Positions 45,332 through 54,611 are shown, counted from the stretch's first letter. The stretch: 64,000 nt of DNA from JAVKMO01 sp031539345 (GCA_031539345.1 JAVKMO010000007.1:186001-250000); one strand, 5' to 3'. The notes: generated by a model not told the origin, from the sequence alone. Translations and numbers: made by a program.

Positions 45332-46084
45332 ATGAGTCAATCGTCTTTTATCACAACCCACAATCTTGTTAAAAAATATAAAAGCAGAACGGTTGTCAAT
45401 GAGGTGTCTATTCGCCTAGAACAAGGAGAAATTGTAGGCTTGTTAGGTCCAAATGGAGCAGGCAAAACGACAACTTTTTATAGCGTAGTGGGGTTGGTTC
45501 AGCCCAATAGTGGAAGTATTTTTTTAGACGACAAAAACATCACAAAAATTCCCATGTACAAACGTGCTCATTTGGGCATTGGTTATTTACCGCAAGAAGC
45601 ATCTGTGTTTAGAAAATTGTCTGTTGAAGAAAACATTATGGCAATTTTAGAAATGCTCCCGAATACAAATAAAAAAGAGCAACAAGAAAAATTAGAAAGT
45701 TTATTAGAAGAATTTCGTCTTACGCATGTGCGTAAAAATTTGGGAGATTCTTTGAGTGGTGGCGAAAGACGAAGAACAGAAATTGCACGTGCTTTAGCCA
45801 TCAATCCAAAATTTATTTTATTAGATGAACCTTTTGCTGGCGTTGACCCAATTGCGGTAGAAGATATTCAAGGCGTTGTGTATAAATTAAAACAAAAAAA
45901 TATTGGCATTTTAATCACTGACCATAATGTGCAAGAAACGCTTTCTATTATTGACCGTGCATACATTTTAATTGAAGGGAAAATATTTTTTGAAGGCGGG
46001 TCTGAAGCCATTGCAAACAACGAAAAAGTGCGGCAATTGTATTTAGGTAGCGGCTATGTGTACAAGGCTAAAAAGTTTATATAG
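45332..46084 (+). CDS. lptB: LPS export ABC transporter ATP-binding protein LptB
   Basis: A 250-residue ABC ATPase that powers LPS extraction by LptFG. Walker A 'GLLGPNGAGKTTTFYSVVG', the Q-loop region 'IGYLPQEASVFRKLSVEENI', signature 'LSGGERRRTEIARAL' and Walker B 'FILLDEPFAGVDPIAV' are intact. The 'PQEASVFRKL' segment is specific to LptB. It is divergent from the methyltransferase gene and followed after 41 bp by a lipoprotein gene. Confidence 0.95.
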   Translation: MSQSSFITTHNLVKKYKSRTVVNEVSIRLEQGEIVGLLGPNGAGKTTTFYSVVGLVQPNSGSIFLDDKNITKIPMYKRAHLGIGYLPQEASVFRKLSVEENIMAILEMLPNTNKKEQQEKLESLLEEFRLTHVRKNLGDSLSGGERRRTEIARALAINPKFILLDEPFAGVDPIAVEDIQGVVYKLKQKNIGILITDHNVQETLSIIDRAYILIEGKIFFEGGSEAIANNEKVRQLYLGSGYVYKAKKFI

Positions 46085-46125
46085 CTGTTTTAAAAACCTA
46101 TTTTTCATCTCTTTTTTTTTACTCC

Positions 46126-46389
46126 ATGAAATTTCTATTCCTTTTTTGTTTGATTTTCGTTTCGTCTTGTGGCGTAAGTGATTGGATTCAAACACGCATT
46201 CCTTTGAGCCCTATTGGGGTGAGTAATAGCACGAGAAAAGTTGGCTATTCTCCGTATAATCAACTTTATGGCAAACGCCTTATGAAAAGAACAAAATACC
46301 CAGATTATTTCAGGCAGCCTGTTTATCAACGTCGTATGCGACAAGAAAAAATTAAAAGCAACAAGACATATCAAAATTTTTTATGGTAA
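46126..46389 (+). CDS. Small basic lipoprotein
   Basis: An 87-residue protein with a lipoprotein signal peptide (MKFLFLFCLIFVSSC, lipid on Cys15) and a basic mature part rich in Arg, Lys and Tyr. I recognise no domain. It lies between lptB and nadD on the same strand, with 41 and 27 bp gaps, and is probably cotranscribed with them. Confidence 0.65.
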   Translation: MKFLFLFCLIFVSSCGVSDWIQTRIPLSPIGVSNSTRKVGYSPYNQLYGKRLMKRTKYPDYFRQPVYQRRMRQEKIKSNKTYQNFLW

Positions 46390-46416
46390 TTTTTTCTTTT
46401 CTGTAAAATTGCGTGT

Positions 46417-46995
46417 ATGAAAATTGCTTTATATTTTGGTTCATTTAATCCTATTCATATTGGTCATTTGATTATTGCCCAGCACGTATTAAATGCAACT
46501 GATGTGAAAAAATTATGGTTTGTTGTTTCTCCACAAAATCCAGAAAAACCAAGTTTGTCTTTATTAAAAGACCGCCATCGTTTGCACCTTGTTCGCATTG
46601 CCATAGAAGATGAACCTTGCTTTAAAGCTTCTGACATTGAGTTTAATTTAAGTCGCCCATCTTACACAATCCATACACTTGGACATCTCAAAGACAAATA
46701 TCCACAACATGAGTTTTGTATTGTTATGGGTGCAGACAGTTTTCAAAATGTTCTGAATTGGAAAAACGGAGAAAATATTTTATACAACAACACCATTTAT
46801 GTGTATCAACGAGATGGTTTTGTCAATACAAGCCCCCTCAAAAACGTCCATTTTTTACAAGCACCCCTATTAAACATTTCAGCTTCTATAATTCGCACTT
46901 TGATTAAAGAAAAAAAATCAATCCAATATCTTGTTCATCAAAAAGTAAAAGAAGAAATTTTACAACAAGGTTATTATACCTCTCCACTTCAATAA
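46417..46995 (+). CDS. nadD: Nicotinate-nucleotide adenylyltransferase
   Basis: A 192-residue nucleotidyltransferase making deamido-NAD+ from nicotinate mononucleotide and ATP. The 'GSFNPIHIGHLIIAQ' motif (HxGH), 'FVVSPQNPEK', 'MGADSFQNVLNWKN' and the C-terminal 'ISASIIRTLIKE' (ISSTxIR-like) are all in place. It lies in the plus-strand run from lptB to argB. Confidence 0.94.
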   Translation: MKIALYFGSFNPIHIGHLIIAQHVLNATDVKKLWFVVSPQNPEKPSLSLLKDRHRLHLVRIAIEDEPCFKASDIEFNLSRPSYTIHTLGHLKDKYPQHEFCIVMGADSFQNVLNWKNGENILYNNTIYVYQRDGFVNTSPLKNVHFLQAPLLNISASIIRTLIKEKKSIQYLVHQKVKEEILQQGYYTSPLQ

Positions 46996-47013
46996 TATTT
47001 AAACATTCACAAT

Positions 47014-47244
47014 ATGCTATTTGACATTTCTTTGACTGATTATATCGGCTACGTTGCTTCTATTATTATTATGGTTTCATTCACCATGAAAAACGTACGC
47101 ATACTCCGTATTGTCAATACAATTGGGTGTCTTTGTTTTATTGTCTATGCCATTCTTATCGACTCTACGCCAGCACTCATTACAAATGTTTTTGTTGCCA
47201 GCGTAAATATTTATTACTTATATCAACTGTTTAAAAATGCCTAA
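47014..47244 (+). CDS. Small YgjV-like inner-membrane protein
   Basis: A 76-residue protein with two to three hydrophobic helices. The sequence 'DYIGYVASIIIMVSFTMKNVRILRIVNTIG' and the closing 'NVFVASVNIYYLYQLF' match the short YgjV-type membrane proteins of Bacteroidota. Function unknown. Its stop overlaps the argB start by 8 bp, which suggests translational coupling. Confidence 0.75.
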   Translation: MLFDISLTDYIGYVASIIIMVSFTMKNVRILRIVNTIGCLCFIVYAILIDSTPALITNVFVASVNIYYLYQLFKNA

Positions 47245-48037
47245 ACAAGAACTTTTTATTGTAAAAATTGGGGGAAACATTTTAGACAATGACCTTGCAT
47301 TAGAACAATTTTTACAGCACTTTTCAACAATTAAAGGTCTCAAAATTTTAATTCATGGAGGGGGAAAAATCGCTACAGAAATTGGCAAACAATTAAACAT
47401 TGTCTCCACCTATCACGAAGGAAGAAGAATTACCGATGCCGCCACTTTAGACCTTGTAACAATGGTGTATGCAGGGTTAATCAATAAAAAAATTGTAGCA
47501 AAATTACAAAGTCTTTCATGCAATGCACTTGGACTTACTGGTGCTGACGGCAATAGCATTCCTGCAACACAAAGAAATTCGCAACCCATTGATTTTGGTT
47601 TTGTAGGAGACGTGCTTGCGGAACATATCAATACAAATTTTTTAGACCAACTCTTCAGCCAAGATATTTGCCCCATTTTTTCACCTCTTACTCATAATCA
47701 AAAAGGCGTTTTATTAAACACAAATGCCGACACAATTGCCGCAACTCTTGGCATTGCCTTGTCAAAAAACTATACCGTACGATTGATTTATTGCTTTGAA
47801 AAGAAAGGCATTTTAGAAAACATTGCTGACGACAATTCGGTTATTCCCCTTTTAACGCCGACAACGTATGAGGAATTATTGAAAGAAAAAAAATTGTTTG
47901 AAGGTATTTTACCAAAATTAGAAAATGCGTTTTCTGCTATCCACCAAGGCGTAAACGAGGTTTTAATTGGACACGCCAAAGATATTATAGCCAATACAAC
48001 ATCAACAACAATTGGAACAATTATTCGTCGCCATTAA
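47237..48037 (+). CDS. argB: Acetylglutamate kinase
   Basis: A 266-residue amino-acid kinase for the second step of arginine synthesis. 'IVKIGGNILDN' and 'ILIHGGGKIATEIGKQL' bind ATP phosphates, 'YHEGRRITDAATLDLVTMVYAGLINKKIV' binds the acetyl substrate, and 'LLNTNADTIAATLGIAL' closes the active site. The C-terminal 'GILPKLENAFSAIHQGVNEVLIGHA' is typical. It is in Bacteroidota short form without an N-terminal regulatory extension. Other arg genes are not in the window. Confidence 0.93.
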   Translation: MPKQELFIVKIGGNILDNDLALEQFLQHFSTIKGLKILIHGGGKIATEIGKQLNIVSTYHEGRRITDAATLDLVTMVYAGLINKKIVAKLQSLSCNALGLTGADGNSIPATQRNSQPIDFGFVGDVLAEHINTNFLDQLFSQDICPIFSPLTHNQKGVLLNTNADTIAATLGIALSKNYTVRLIYCFEKKGILENIADDNSVIPLLTPTTYEELLKEKKLFEGILPKLENAFSAIHQGVNEVLIGHAKDIIANTTSTTIGTIIRRH

Positions 48038-48106
48038 AAAAATTAGCATTTATCCTCTACGGTTATTTTATCCTTATATTGTTTTACAAGCCTTCAATAC
48101 ACAACA

Positions 48107-49036
48107 ATGAAAAAAAACCTTCACTCTCTGATTTTGGTTTTATCGATATTATTTACAGGGTATTCAAACGCCCAAGAACTAAATGCAAGAGTGATTATCA
48201 ATACGGACTTAATGCCTTCAAATATTGAAAAAAGAATTTTTGCAAAATTAGAAAATGACCTTACACGCTTTCTCAATGATACGCGTTGGGGCAAAGACGT
48301 GTTTGATTATTTTGAAAAAATTGATTGCAATTTTATTTTGAATTTGGAACAAATTATTGATGTCAATACATTTTCAGCAAGCCTTATTGTACAAGGCTCA
48401 CGCCCTATTTACAATGCAACTTCTTTCACCAACCTGATGAATATTGTCGATAGAGAATTTGTGTTTACATATACAGAAAATCAAAGCATCGAGTTTAATG
48501 AACTGCGCATTCAGACGGGCCAACCTTTGGTCGATAATTTAACTGCAATGTTTGCTTTTTATGCCTATATGATTATTGGTTTAGACTACAATTCATTTGC
48601 ATTAAAAAGTGGTCTACCTTATTTTCAAAAAGCACTCAATATTGCGAACAATTCTCCAGAGCATAAATATATCAATGGGTGGAATGCATTTAATTCTCGC
48701 CGCAACAGATATTGGCTGATTGAAGCCGTTACCAATAATAGCAACAACCTTATTCACAATGCTTATTACTCGTATTATAGAGACGGAATGGACAATTTGT
48801 GGGACAAGCCCAAAGAGGCAAAAAAAAACATCATCAAAGCATTGTCGCAATTGCATAGCATTGCTACAGAGAGCGGGCAAAACCTTGCCATTTTATCGCT
48901 TTTTATGCAAGGAAAAACAGACGAACTGATTCGCATTTTTAAGCAAGCTGACGATATAACGAAAAAAAATTTTAAAGAAATAATAGAAAAAGTAGATGCC
49001 AATAATCTCATTCGATATGAAAGAGAAGTCAATTAA
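48107..49036 (+). CDS. DUF4835-type exported protein (PorD-like)
   Basis: A 309-residue protein with a signal peptide (MKKNLHSLILVLSILFTGYSNAQ). The start of the mature part, 'LNARVIINTDLMPSNIEKRIFAKLENDLTRFLNDTRWG', and the later 'ALKSGLPYFQKALNIANNSP' and 'WNAFNSRRNRYWLIEAVTN' are those of DUF4835, a Bacteroidota-specific periplasmic family linked in some members to the type IX secretion system (PorD). No other type IX gene is in the window. It lies 70 bp after argB. Confidence 0.8.
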   Translation: MKKNLHSLILVLSILFTGYSNAQELNARVIINTDLMPSNIEKRIFAKLENDLTRFLNDTRWGKDVFDYFEKIDCNFILNLEQIIDVNTFSASLIVQGSRPIYNATSFTNLMNIVDREFVFTYTENQSIEFNELRIQTGQPLVDNLTAMFAFYAYMIIGLDYNSFALKSGLPYFQKALNIANNSPEHKYINGWNAFNSRRNRYWLIEAVTNNSNNLIHNAYYSYYRDGMDNLWDKPKEAKKNIIKALSQLHSIATESGQNLAILSLFMQGKTDELIRIFKQADDITKKNFKEIIEKVDANNLIRYEREVN

Positions 49037-49074
49037 AAGAAATTATTTTTCCATCTCAATACTCACCCCTATTT

Positions 49075-50214
49075 ATGTCTATTTACAGTCGTTGCTATAT
49101 ATTTTTTACTGTCTTGATTTTTTCTTCTTGTGCTACATCAGAAGAGAAAAAAGGAGTGTCAGACAAAGTGCCAAGTGAAATCAAAGAAGAATTTATTCAA
49201 CTTACAAAAGAGCAATTTCAAAATGCACAAATTGAAATTGGTCGTGTCGAGCAAAAAAACATTTCTGGCATTTTAAAAGTCAATGGAAAAGTTGATGTCC
49301 CACCACAAAATATGATTAGCATTAGTGTGCCGATGAGTGGTTATTTAAAACAAACACATTTGTTGCCTGGAACGCATATCAAAAAAGGCGAAATATTAGC
49401 CATTATAGAAGACCAACAATATCTTGAATTGCAACAAAATTTTTTAATGGCAAAAAACAAATTGGTCTTGCTGGAAAAAGAATTTGAGCGACAAAAGAAA
49501 CTTCAAGAAACAAAAGCCAATAGCGATAAAAATTTTGAATTGGCACAAAATGATTTTTTGAATCAAGTGATTGTAACCAAAGCACTTGCAGAAAAATTAA
49601 AAATGATTTTTATTGAGCCCGATAGTTTTGACATCAAAAAAATTGCAAGCACAATTCGTATTCCATCACCGATTAAGGGCTTTGTGTCAAAAGTAAATAT
49701 GAATATCGGCAAATATGTTTCACCCACAGACGTTTTATTTGAACTCGTTAATCCAGATGATATTCACGTGAATTTAAAAGTGCTTGAAAAGGACATCGCT
49801 TATTTATATAAAGACCAAAGTTTGTTTGCTTATTCTAACACAGAACCAACAAAAAAATATTTATGCCATATCATTCTCCTCAATAAAAATGTAAACGAAG
49901 ACGGCACAATAGAAGTGCATTGTCATATTGAAAATCACACAAATCATTTTATGCCTGGCATGTTTATCAATGCAGACATTGTCTTAAAAAACAGAGTCGT
50001 TACGGTATTGCCCGAAGAGGCTATTGTGCATTTTGAAAATAAAAATTATGTATTTATCGCCCATGAAAACTATCATTTTCAAATGAAAGAAATTGAAATT
50101 GGGAGTACACAAAATGGCTTTACAGAAATTATTACGCCTCTTAGTGAGTCTAATCGTATTATCAAAAAAGGAGCATATACATTGTTAATGAAAGCAAAAA
50201 ACAAAGTAGAATAA
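49075..50214 (+). CDS. Orphan HlyD/CusB-type periplasmic adaptor, lipoprotein
   Basis: A 379-residue membrane-fusion protein. The N-terminus carries a signal ending in a lipobox (IFSSCATSEEKKG). Two halves of a lipoyl/barrel-sandwich domain are seen ('ISVPMSGYLKQTHLLPGTHIKKGEIL' and 'IRIPSPIKGFVSKVNMNIGKYV'), separated by a helical hairpin (about residues 120-175), then beta-barrel and membrane-proximal domains. These adaptors link an RND or ABC pump to an outer-membrane channel, and the Asn-rich 'LVNPDDIHVNLKVLEKDIAYL' resembles metal-efflux CusB forms. No pump or channel gene is adjacent; the next genes encode a sigma factor and a protease. Confidence 0.88.
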   Translation: MSIYSRCYIFFTVLIFSSCATSEEKKGVSDKVPSEIKEEFIQLTKEQFQNAQIEIGRVEQKNISGILKVNGKVDVPPQNMISISVPMSGYLKQTHLLPGTHIKKGEILAIIEDQQYLELQQNFLMAKNKLVLLEKEFERQKKLQETKANSDKNFELAQNDFLNQVIVTKALAEKLKMIFIEPDSFDIKKIASTIRIPSPIKGFVSKVNMNIGKYVSPTDVLFELVNPDDIHVNLKVLEKDIAYLYKDQSLFAYSNTEPTKKYLCHIILLNKNVNEDGTIEVHCHIENHTNHFMPGMFINADIVLKNRVVTVLPEEAIVHFENKNYVFIAHENYHFQMKEIEIGSTQNGFTEIITPLSESNRIIKKGAYTLLMKAKNKVE

Positions 50215-50255
50215 AGGTTTTTGTGCTATGCGTAGAGGTTACATATTGACATTAT

Positions 50256-50852
50256 TTGTATAAACTGAAAAACAAAGTGATTAAGCAAGAAGTTTTATTG
50301 AATGGACTAAAAGAAAACGATAAGCAATCGATAGATTTTATTTATGAATCGTGCTTTCCTATGGTCAGGAATTTGGTTCAAAAAAATAATGGTTCATTAG
50401 AAAATGCAGAAGATCTTTTTCAAGAAGCGATTATCGTTTTGTATCAAAATTTGTTATCACGCAAAGATTTCTTTTTAACGTGTAGCATTAGTACGTATTT
50501 GTATGAAGTGAGCAGAAGATTATGGTTAAAATACTTGAATAAAAACGGAAAGACGATTCATATTGACAATACAACAACAGATTTTTTAGTAGAAAAAATA
50601 GTAGACGTAAAGCCCGATATAGAAGAACACGAGCAATTTGACAGCCGATTACAAAATTTACAGACGGCAATGGGAAAATTAGGAGAACCTTGTTCAAGCA
50701 TTCTAAAAGCATATTACAATGACAACAAAAGTATGCATGATATTGCGACAATTTTTGGTTATACGAACGAAGACAGCGCCAAAAATCAAAAATACAAATG
50801 TCTTATCCGCTTAAAAAAAATATTCTTTCATCCAACAGAACAGAAAAATTAA
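50256..50852 (+). CDS. ECF-type RNA polymerase sigma factor
   Basis: A 198-residue sigma-70-family protein. Region 2 is seen in 'FIYESCFPMVRNLVQKNNGSLENAEDLFQEAIIVLYQNL' and 'STYLYEVSRRLWLKYLNKNG'; region 4 in 'ILKAYYNDNKSMHDIATIFGYTNEDSAKNQKYKCLIRLKKIF'. The frame has no ATG start: TTG at 50256 or GTG at 50277 (giving MIKQEVLLNGL) must be used, and I favour the GTG on family grounds. Such starts imply low expression. The protease gene follows after 6 bp, so the two form an operon. Confidence 0.85.
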   Translation: MYKLKNKVIKQEVLLNGLKENDKQSIDFIYESCFPMVRNLVQKNNGSLENAEDLFQEAIIVLYQNLLSRKDFFLTCSISTYLYEVSRRLWLKYLNKNGKTIHIDNTTTDFLVEKIVDVKPDIEEHEQFDSRLQNLQTAMGKLGEPCSSILKAYYNDNKSMHDIATIFGYTNEDSAKNQKYKCLIRLKKIFFHPTEQKN

Positions 50853-50858
50853 ACCCTT

Positions 50859-51965
50859 ATGACAAACCATTTGAACGAAGACGCTTTTAATGTATTAGCC
50901 ACAATAGAACAATATTTACAACATACTTTAAGTAAAGAACAGCGTGCAGAATTTGAGCAAAAAATGAAAGCCAATGTTGACGTATTTCAACTCGTCAAAG
51001 AATATGAAGCCTTGTTTCAAACAATGAATTTTCAACACGAACAAGCACGTTTAGAAGCCTATTTGCAAACAAAAAAATCTGCTGGCAACAATTCGCTTTC
51101 TCAATCTAAAATTAAATTCAAAAAACACACTCTACAAGTACAACACTTTATATTCAGGAATCAAACAAAGCTTGTTGCTGCTGCATTTATCGGCGTTTTT
51201 TCAAGCATTGCATTTTATCTTTTACAACTTGTTTTTACTCACAGCAATGAATTGATAGAATTGAAGCGAACCGTTGCCAATAGCATCTATAAATTAGAAA
51301 AAAAAATAGACACAAAAGACAAACAACATAATGTACAAGTTGATAACGTGGGGACAGGTTTTTTGATTGATAACGATGGTTATTTGGTTACCAATTCTCA
51401 CATTTTAAAAGATGCAAAAAATATCTCTGTCGAAAACAGTAAAGGCGAATCATTTATGACCGAAGTCTTGCACATGAATGCAGATATTGACCTTGCGATT
51501 TTGAAAATCTCAGATTCTAATTTTAATATGAAAGAACAAATTCCTTATATGCTTGCAAACAAACAAGCAGATTTAGGAGAAAGTATTTTTACACTTGGTT
51601 ACCCCAAAGAAGACATTGTATATGGCGAAGGTTATTTAAGTAGCTTGACAGGTTATCATTCAGATAGCACCGCATTACAAATGAATATTGCTTTAAACCC
51701 TGGCAATAGTGGAGGTCCTATTTTTGACAATTACGGCAATGTGATTGGTATTGTCCGCAACAAACAAAAAGAAGTCGAAGGTGTTTCATTCGCATTAAAA
51801 TCTGCCCTCATTATTAAAACTATCAAACAACTCAAAGCAGACGACAGTTTAAAACAAATTAAAACGCTACAACTCAACACGTATGCTCCTTATAGCACAT
51901 CTAATAAACTGTCTCGCATCAAAAAATACCGCCCTTACATTTATCTTGTAAAGTGTTATTCCTAA
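50859..51965 (+). CDS. Single-pass membrane HtrA-like serine protease with anti-sigma-like N-terminus
   Basis: A 368-residue protein: a cytoplasmic N-terminal part of about 100 residues with no known catalytic motif, one membrane helix (about 104-127), a short coiled-coil (130-155), and a trypsin-like S1C protease domain (about 160-330). The triad is complete: His181 in 'LVTNSHILKD', Asp211 in 'ADIDLAIL' and Ser284 in 'NPGNSGGPIFD'. No PDZ domain follows; the C-terminus is a short basic tail. The upstream sigma factor gene, 6 bp away, and the N-terminal acidic helical region ('YLQHTLSKEQRAEFEQKMKA', an anti-sigma-like start) suggest a membrane regulator or target of that sigma factor. Confidence 0.85.
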   Translation: MTNHLNEDAFNVLATIEQYLQHTLSKEQRAEFEQKMKANVDVFQLVKEYEALFQTMNFQHEQARLEAYLQTKKSAGNNSLSQSKIKFKKHTLQVQHFIFRNQTKLVAAAFIGVFSSIAFYLLQLVFTHSNELIELKRTVANSIYKLEKKIDTKDKQHNVQVDNVGTGFLIDNDGYLVTNSHILKDAKNISVENSKGESFMTEVLHMNADIDLAILKISDSNFNMKEQIPYMLANKQADLGESIFTLGYPKEDIVYGEGYLSSLTGYHSDSTALQMNIALNPGNSGGPIFDNYGNVIGIVRNKQKEVEGVSFALKSALIIKTIKQLKADDSLKQIKTLQLNTYAPYSTSNKLSRIKKYRPYIYLVKCYS

Positions 51966-51997
51966 TCTCAAGTACGTTGTATTAGTAGAGACTACAC

Positions 51998-52423
51998 TTA
52001 TAGTCTAATTTCCATATTGATACCAGCGTGATGAAATTGGTTCTTATTGTAAAAAGATTCTAATTCAGGCTTACAATACAATACAACTTTATAGCAACCA
52101 CGTTGTTTTGCATAATCCAAAGCGTGTTGTAAAAGTGCCGATGAATAGCCTTTTTTTTCGTACCCAACATGGGTTACAACGTCTTCAACATGACCAGCAA
52201 GTGCACCACCTCGCAAAAATTTTTGCTCTATCAATAAGGTTACACAACTGATAATTTTATTCTCAATCAGATAAATAAAAACGTGTCCATCTTGTTGGTT
52301 TATTTTTTTTAAAATGATTTCAGCCTCATTTAAAGACATAGGTATCACCTTACTCAGATGGCTCAACGTCTCAAAAAACTCTATATTTTCTTTTAAATCT
52401 GTACTGGTTAATTCTTTAATCAT
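51998..52423 (-). CDS. GNAT-family N-acetyltransferase
   Basis: A 141-residue GNAT protein. The acetyl-CoA-binding motif A is seen around 'HVEDVVTHVGYEKKGYSSALLQHALDYAKQRG', followed by 'CYKVVLYCKPELESFYNKNQFHHAG'. This short form resembles glucosamine-phosphate N-acetyltransferase-like proteins ('HVEDVV' and 'FYEKCGF' positions), though the substrate is uncertain. It lies 10 bp downstream of the M20 dipeptidase gene. Confidence 0.85.
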   Translation of the reverse strand: MIKELTSTDLKENIEFFETLSHLSKVIPMSLNEAEIILKKINQQDGHVFIYLIENKIISCVTLLIEQKFLRGGALAGHVEDVVTHVGYEKKGYSSALLQHALDYAKQRGCYKVVLYCKPELESFYNKNQFHHAGINMEIRL

Positions 52424-52433
52424 GGTGTTTTTA

Positions 52434-53816
52434 TTAAGATAATTTTTTGTTTTTCATTGTTGCATACAATTGATGAAAATAAGCAATTGTTTCTATGCCT
52501 TTAAAATAATGTTCAATATTAAATTTTTCATTCGGTGCATGAAGATTATCATCATTCAATCCAAAGCCCAAAAGAATAACGGGTGTGTTTAAGTGTTTTT
52601 GAAAGTTGGCCACAACGGGAATAGAGCCACCGCCTTTTGTTGGTACAGGCATTTTGCCTAAGCCTTTCAACATGGCTTGTTCGGCCGCTTTATATTCGAT
52701 GCTGTCCATCGTCATGTCATAAGGTTCTCCACCACTCATGCGTGTAATTTTTATTTGTACTTCTGGCGGGGTAATTTTTTTGAGGTGTTTTTCTACCAAA
52801 GCCGCAATTTCTGCATGGCTTTGATGTGGAACAAGACGACACGAAATTTTTGCAAAGGCTTTTGCTGGCAAAACAGTTTTTGCTCCTGCTTGTGTGTAAC
52901 CGCCCCATATTCCATTGATTTCTAAAGTAGGGCGAATGCCAATGCGTTCTATAGTTGAATAACCCTCTTCTCCAAATTCTTTTTTAATGCCGATCTCTTT
53001 TTTAAACGCTGCTCCGGAAAAGGGAATCGCATTAATTTTTTTTCTTTCTGCAGCACTTAATTTGGCAACATTTTTGTAAAAATCGGGTATCGTAATTTTA
53101 TTTTTTTTATCGTGCAATGAGGCTAACATTTTTGTTAAAACAACAATAGGATTAGCAACAGCGCCGCCATACACGCCGCTATGCAAATCTCTGTCGGCAC
53201 TTGTTAATTCTACTTCAAGATAAGTCAAACCACGCAAGCCAGTTTCTATAGAAGGCGTTTTCAAACTAATCATGGCAGAATCACTAATCAATACCACATC
53301 TGCTTGCAATAATTTTTTGTTCCGAATTACAAAGTCCTCCAAATGTACACAACCAATTTCTTCCTCACCTTCAATCATCACTTTCACATTCAGTGGCAAT
53401 GAATTTGTTTGCAATAAACTTTCAATAGCTTTCACGTGCATATACATCTGTCCTTTGTCATCAGAGGCGCCACGTGCAAAAATTTTTCCATTTCTTATAG
53501 TTGGCTGAAAAGGCTCGGTATGCCACAATTCAAGCGGATCTGGAGGTTGCACATCATAATGCCCATAAACCAAAACTGTAGGCAATTTTTTATCAATTAT
53601 TTTTTCTCCATACACAATTGGATTGCCTTTTGTAGAGTAACATTTCACTTGGTCTAACCCCGCTTCTGTCAATCTTTGAGCAAGCATTTTGGCACATGCC
53701 ACACAATCGTTTTGATGTTGTGGAACGGCACTTACACTTGGAATTTTTAATAAGTCAAACAATTCGTCAACATAACGTTGTTGATTTTTTTTTTGGTAAG
53801 AGAAAAAAGTATCCAT
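52434..53816 (-). CDS. M20-family dipeptidase
   Basis: A 460-residue metallopeptidase of the carnosinase/PepV-like M20 group. Zinc ligands and the catalytic glutamate are seen in 'VLVYGHYDVQPPDPLELW', 'GASDDKGQMYMHVKA' and 'VMIEGEEEIGC'. The dimerisation domain contains 'SCRLVPHQSHAEIAALVEKHL', and the last ligand is near 'LGFGLNDDNLHAPNE'. It hydrolyses small peptides in the cytoplasm. The acetyltransferase gene follows. Confidence 0.93.
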   Translation of the reverse strand: MDTFFSYQKKNQQRYVDELFDLLKIPSVSAVPQHQNDCVACAKMLAQRLTEAGLDQVKCYSTKGNPIVYGEKIIDKKLPTVLVYGHYDVQPPDPLELWHTEPFQPTIRNGKIFARGASDDKGQMYMHVKAIESLLQTNSLPLNVKVMIEGEEEIGCVHLEDFVIRNKKLLQADVVLISDSAMISLKTPSIETGLRGLTYLEVELTSADRDLHSGVYGGAVANPIVVLTKMLASLHDKKNKITIPDFYKNVAKLSAAERKKINAIPFSGAAFKKEIGIKKEFGEEGYSTIERIGIRPTLEINGIWGGYTQAGAKTVLPAKAFAKISCRLVPHQSHAEIAALVEKHLKKITPPEVQIKITRMSGGEPYDMTMDSIEYKAAEQAMLKGLGKMPVPTKGGGSIPVVANFQKHLNTPVILLGFGLNDDNLHAPNEKFNIEHYFKGIETIAYFHQLYATMKNKKLS

Positions 53817-53870
53817 AAAAAGAAGTAGTTAGTAGAAGAAAAATAAATTCAAAAATAAGATGATTGTCGT

Positions 53871-54434
53871 TTATTCACTGTCTGGTTTCCAAATGCTTTC
53901 TTGCAAACCACTTTGTTTTGTTTGATAGCGTGCAAAAACAAATAAAAAATCACTCAGTCTATTGATGTAAATCAATGCGTCTTGCAATTCTTTTTGTTGA
54001 TGCGACAAAGTAACGCAATATCTCTCGGCTCGCCTACACACACAACGTGCAATATGAATGGCTGCAATAAATTGATTTCCGCTCGGAAGAATAAAATTTT
54101 TTAGCAGGGGCAATTGTTCGGTCAGCAAATCAATTTGATGTTCTAAAGCAGTAGTATGTTTAGGATGAAAAGAAGGTAAGCGAAAAGTTTCTTCTTTATT
54201 AGGTTCAACAGCGAGTAAAGAGCCGATGACAAAAAGTTGATTTTGAATCGTGATAAAAAAATCTGTCCAATGTTTTTCTTGCAATAAATAAGAAGCTACC
54301 ATACCAATATGAGCATTCAACTCATCGATTGTTCCATAGGCTTCAAGTTGATGGTGGTTTTTGGGTACTCGTGTTCCACCTAATAAAGAAGTTATGCCAG
54401 CGTCGCCTGTTTTGGTGTAAATTTTTGTTGCCAT
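53871..54434 (-). CDS. Cob(I)alamin adenosyltransferase (PduO type)
   Basis: A 187-residue PduO-type ATP:corrinoid adenosyltransferase making adenosylcobalamin. The N-terminal ATP site 'KIYTKTGDAGITSLLGGTRVPK' and 'YGTIDELNAHIGM', and the conserved arginine block 'HIARCVCRRAER' followed by 'YINRLSDFLFVFARY' define the family. It is monocistronic; no B12-dependent enzyme gene is in the window. Confidence 0.93.
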   Translation of the reverse strand: MATKIYTKTGDAGITSLLGGTRVPKNHHQLEAYGTIDELNAHIGMVASYLLQEKHWTDFFITIQNQLFVIGSLLAVEPNKEETFRLPSFHPKHTTALEHQIDLLTEQLPLLKNFILPSGNQFIAAIHIARCVCRRAERYCVTLSHQQKELQDALIYINRLSDFLFVFARYQTKQSGLQESIWKPDSE

Positions 54435-54526
54435 AAAAAAAGAAAAATATAAATCCTTAGATGTAATATACTTGTTGAAGTTACCCTCAAATAAAATGAA
54501 ATTCTGTAACTGACAGCGTCTTTACA

Positions 54527-54611
54527 AGCAAACATTTACAACTCAATGTATAGTTGTATGAACTTGCTCTGTAAACAGTATTATTTTGACTTCAACTCAA
54601 TGTTTTGAAAT
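54527..54611. repeat. 85-bp diverged dispersed repeat, copy A
   Basis: This segment aligns without gaps to 62904-62988, with about 64 of 85 positions identical. Both begin AGCAA.CATTTACAA and end TTGAAAT. No open frame is shared. The two copies lie in the same orientation on either side of the accessory stretch 54.7-62.6 kb. Confidence 0.7.
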
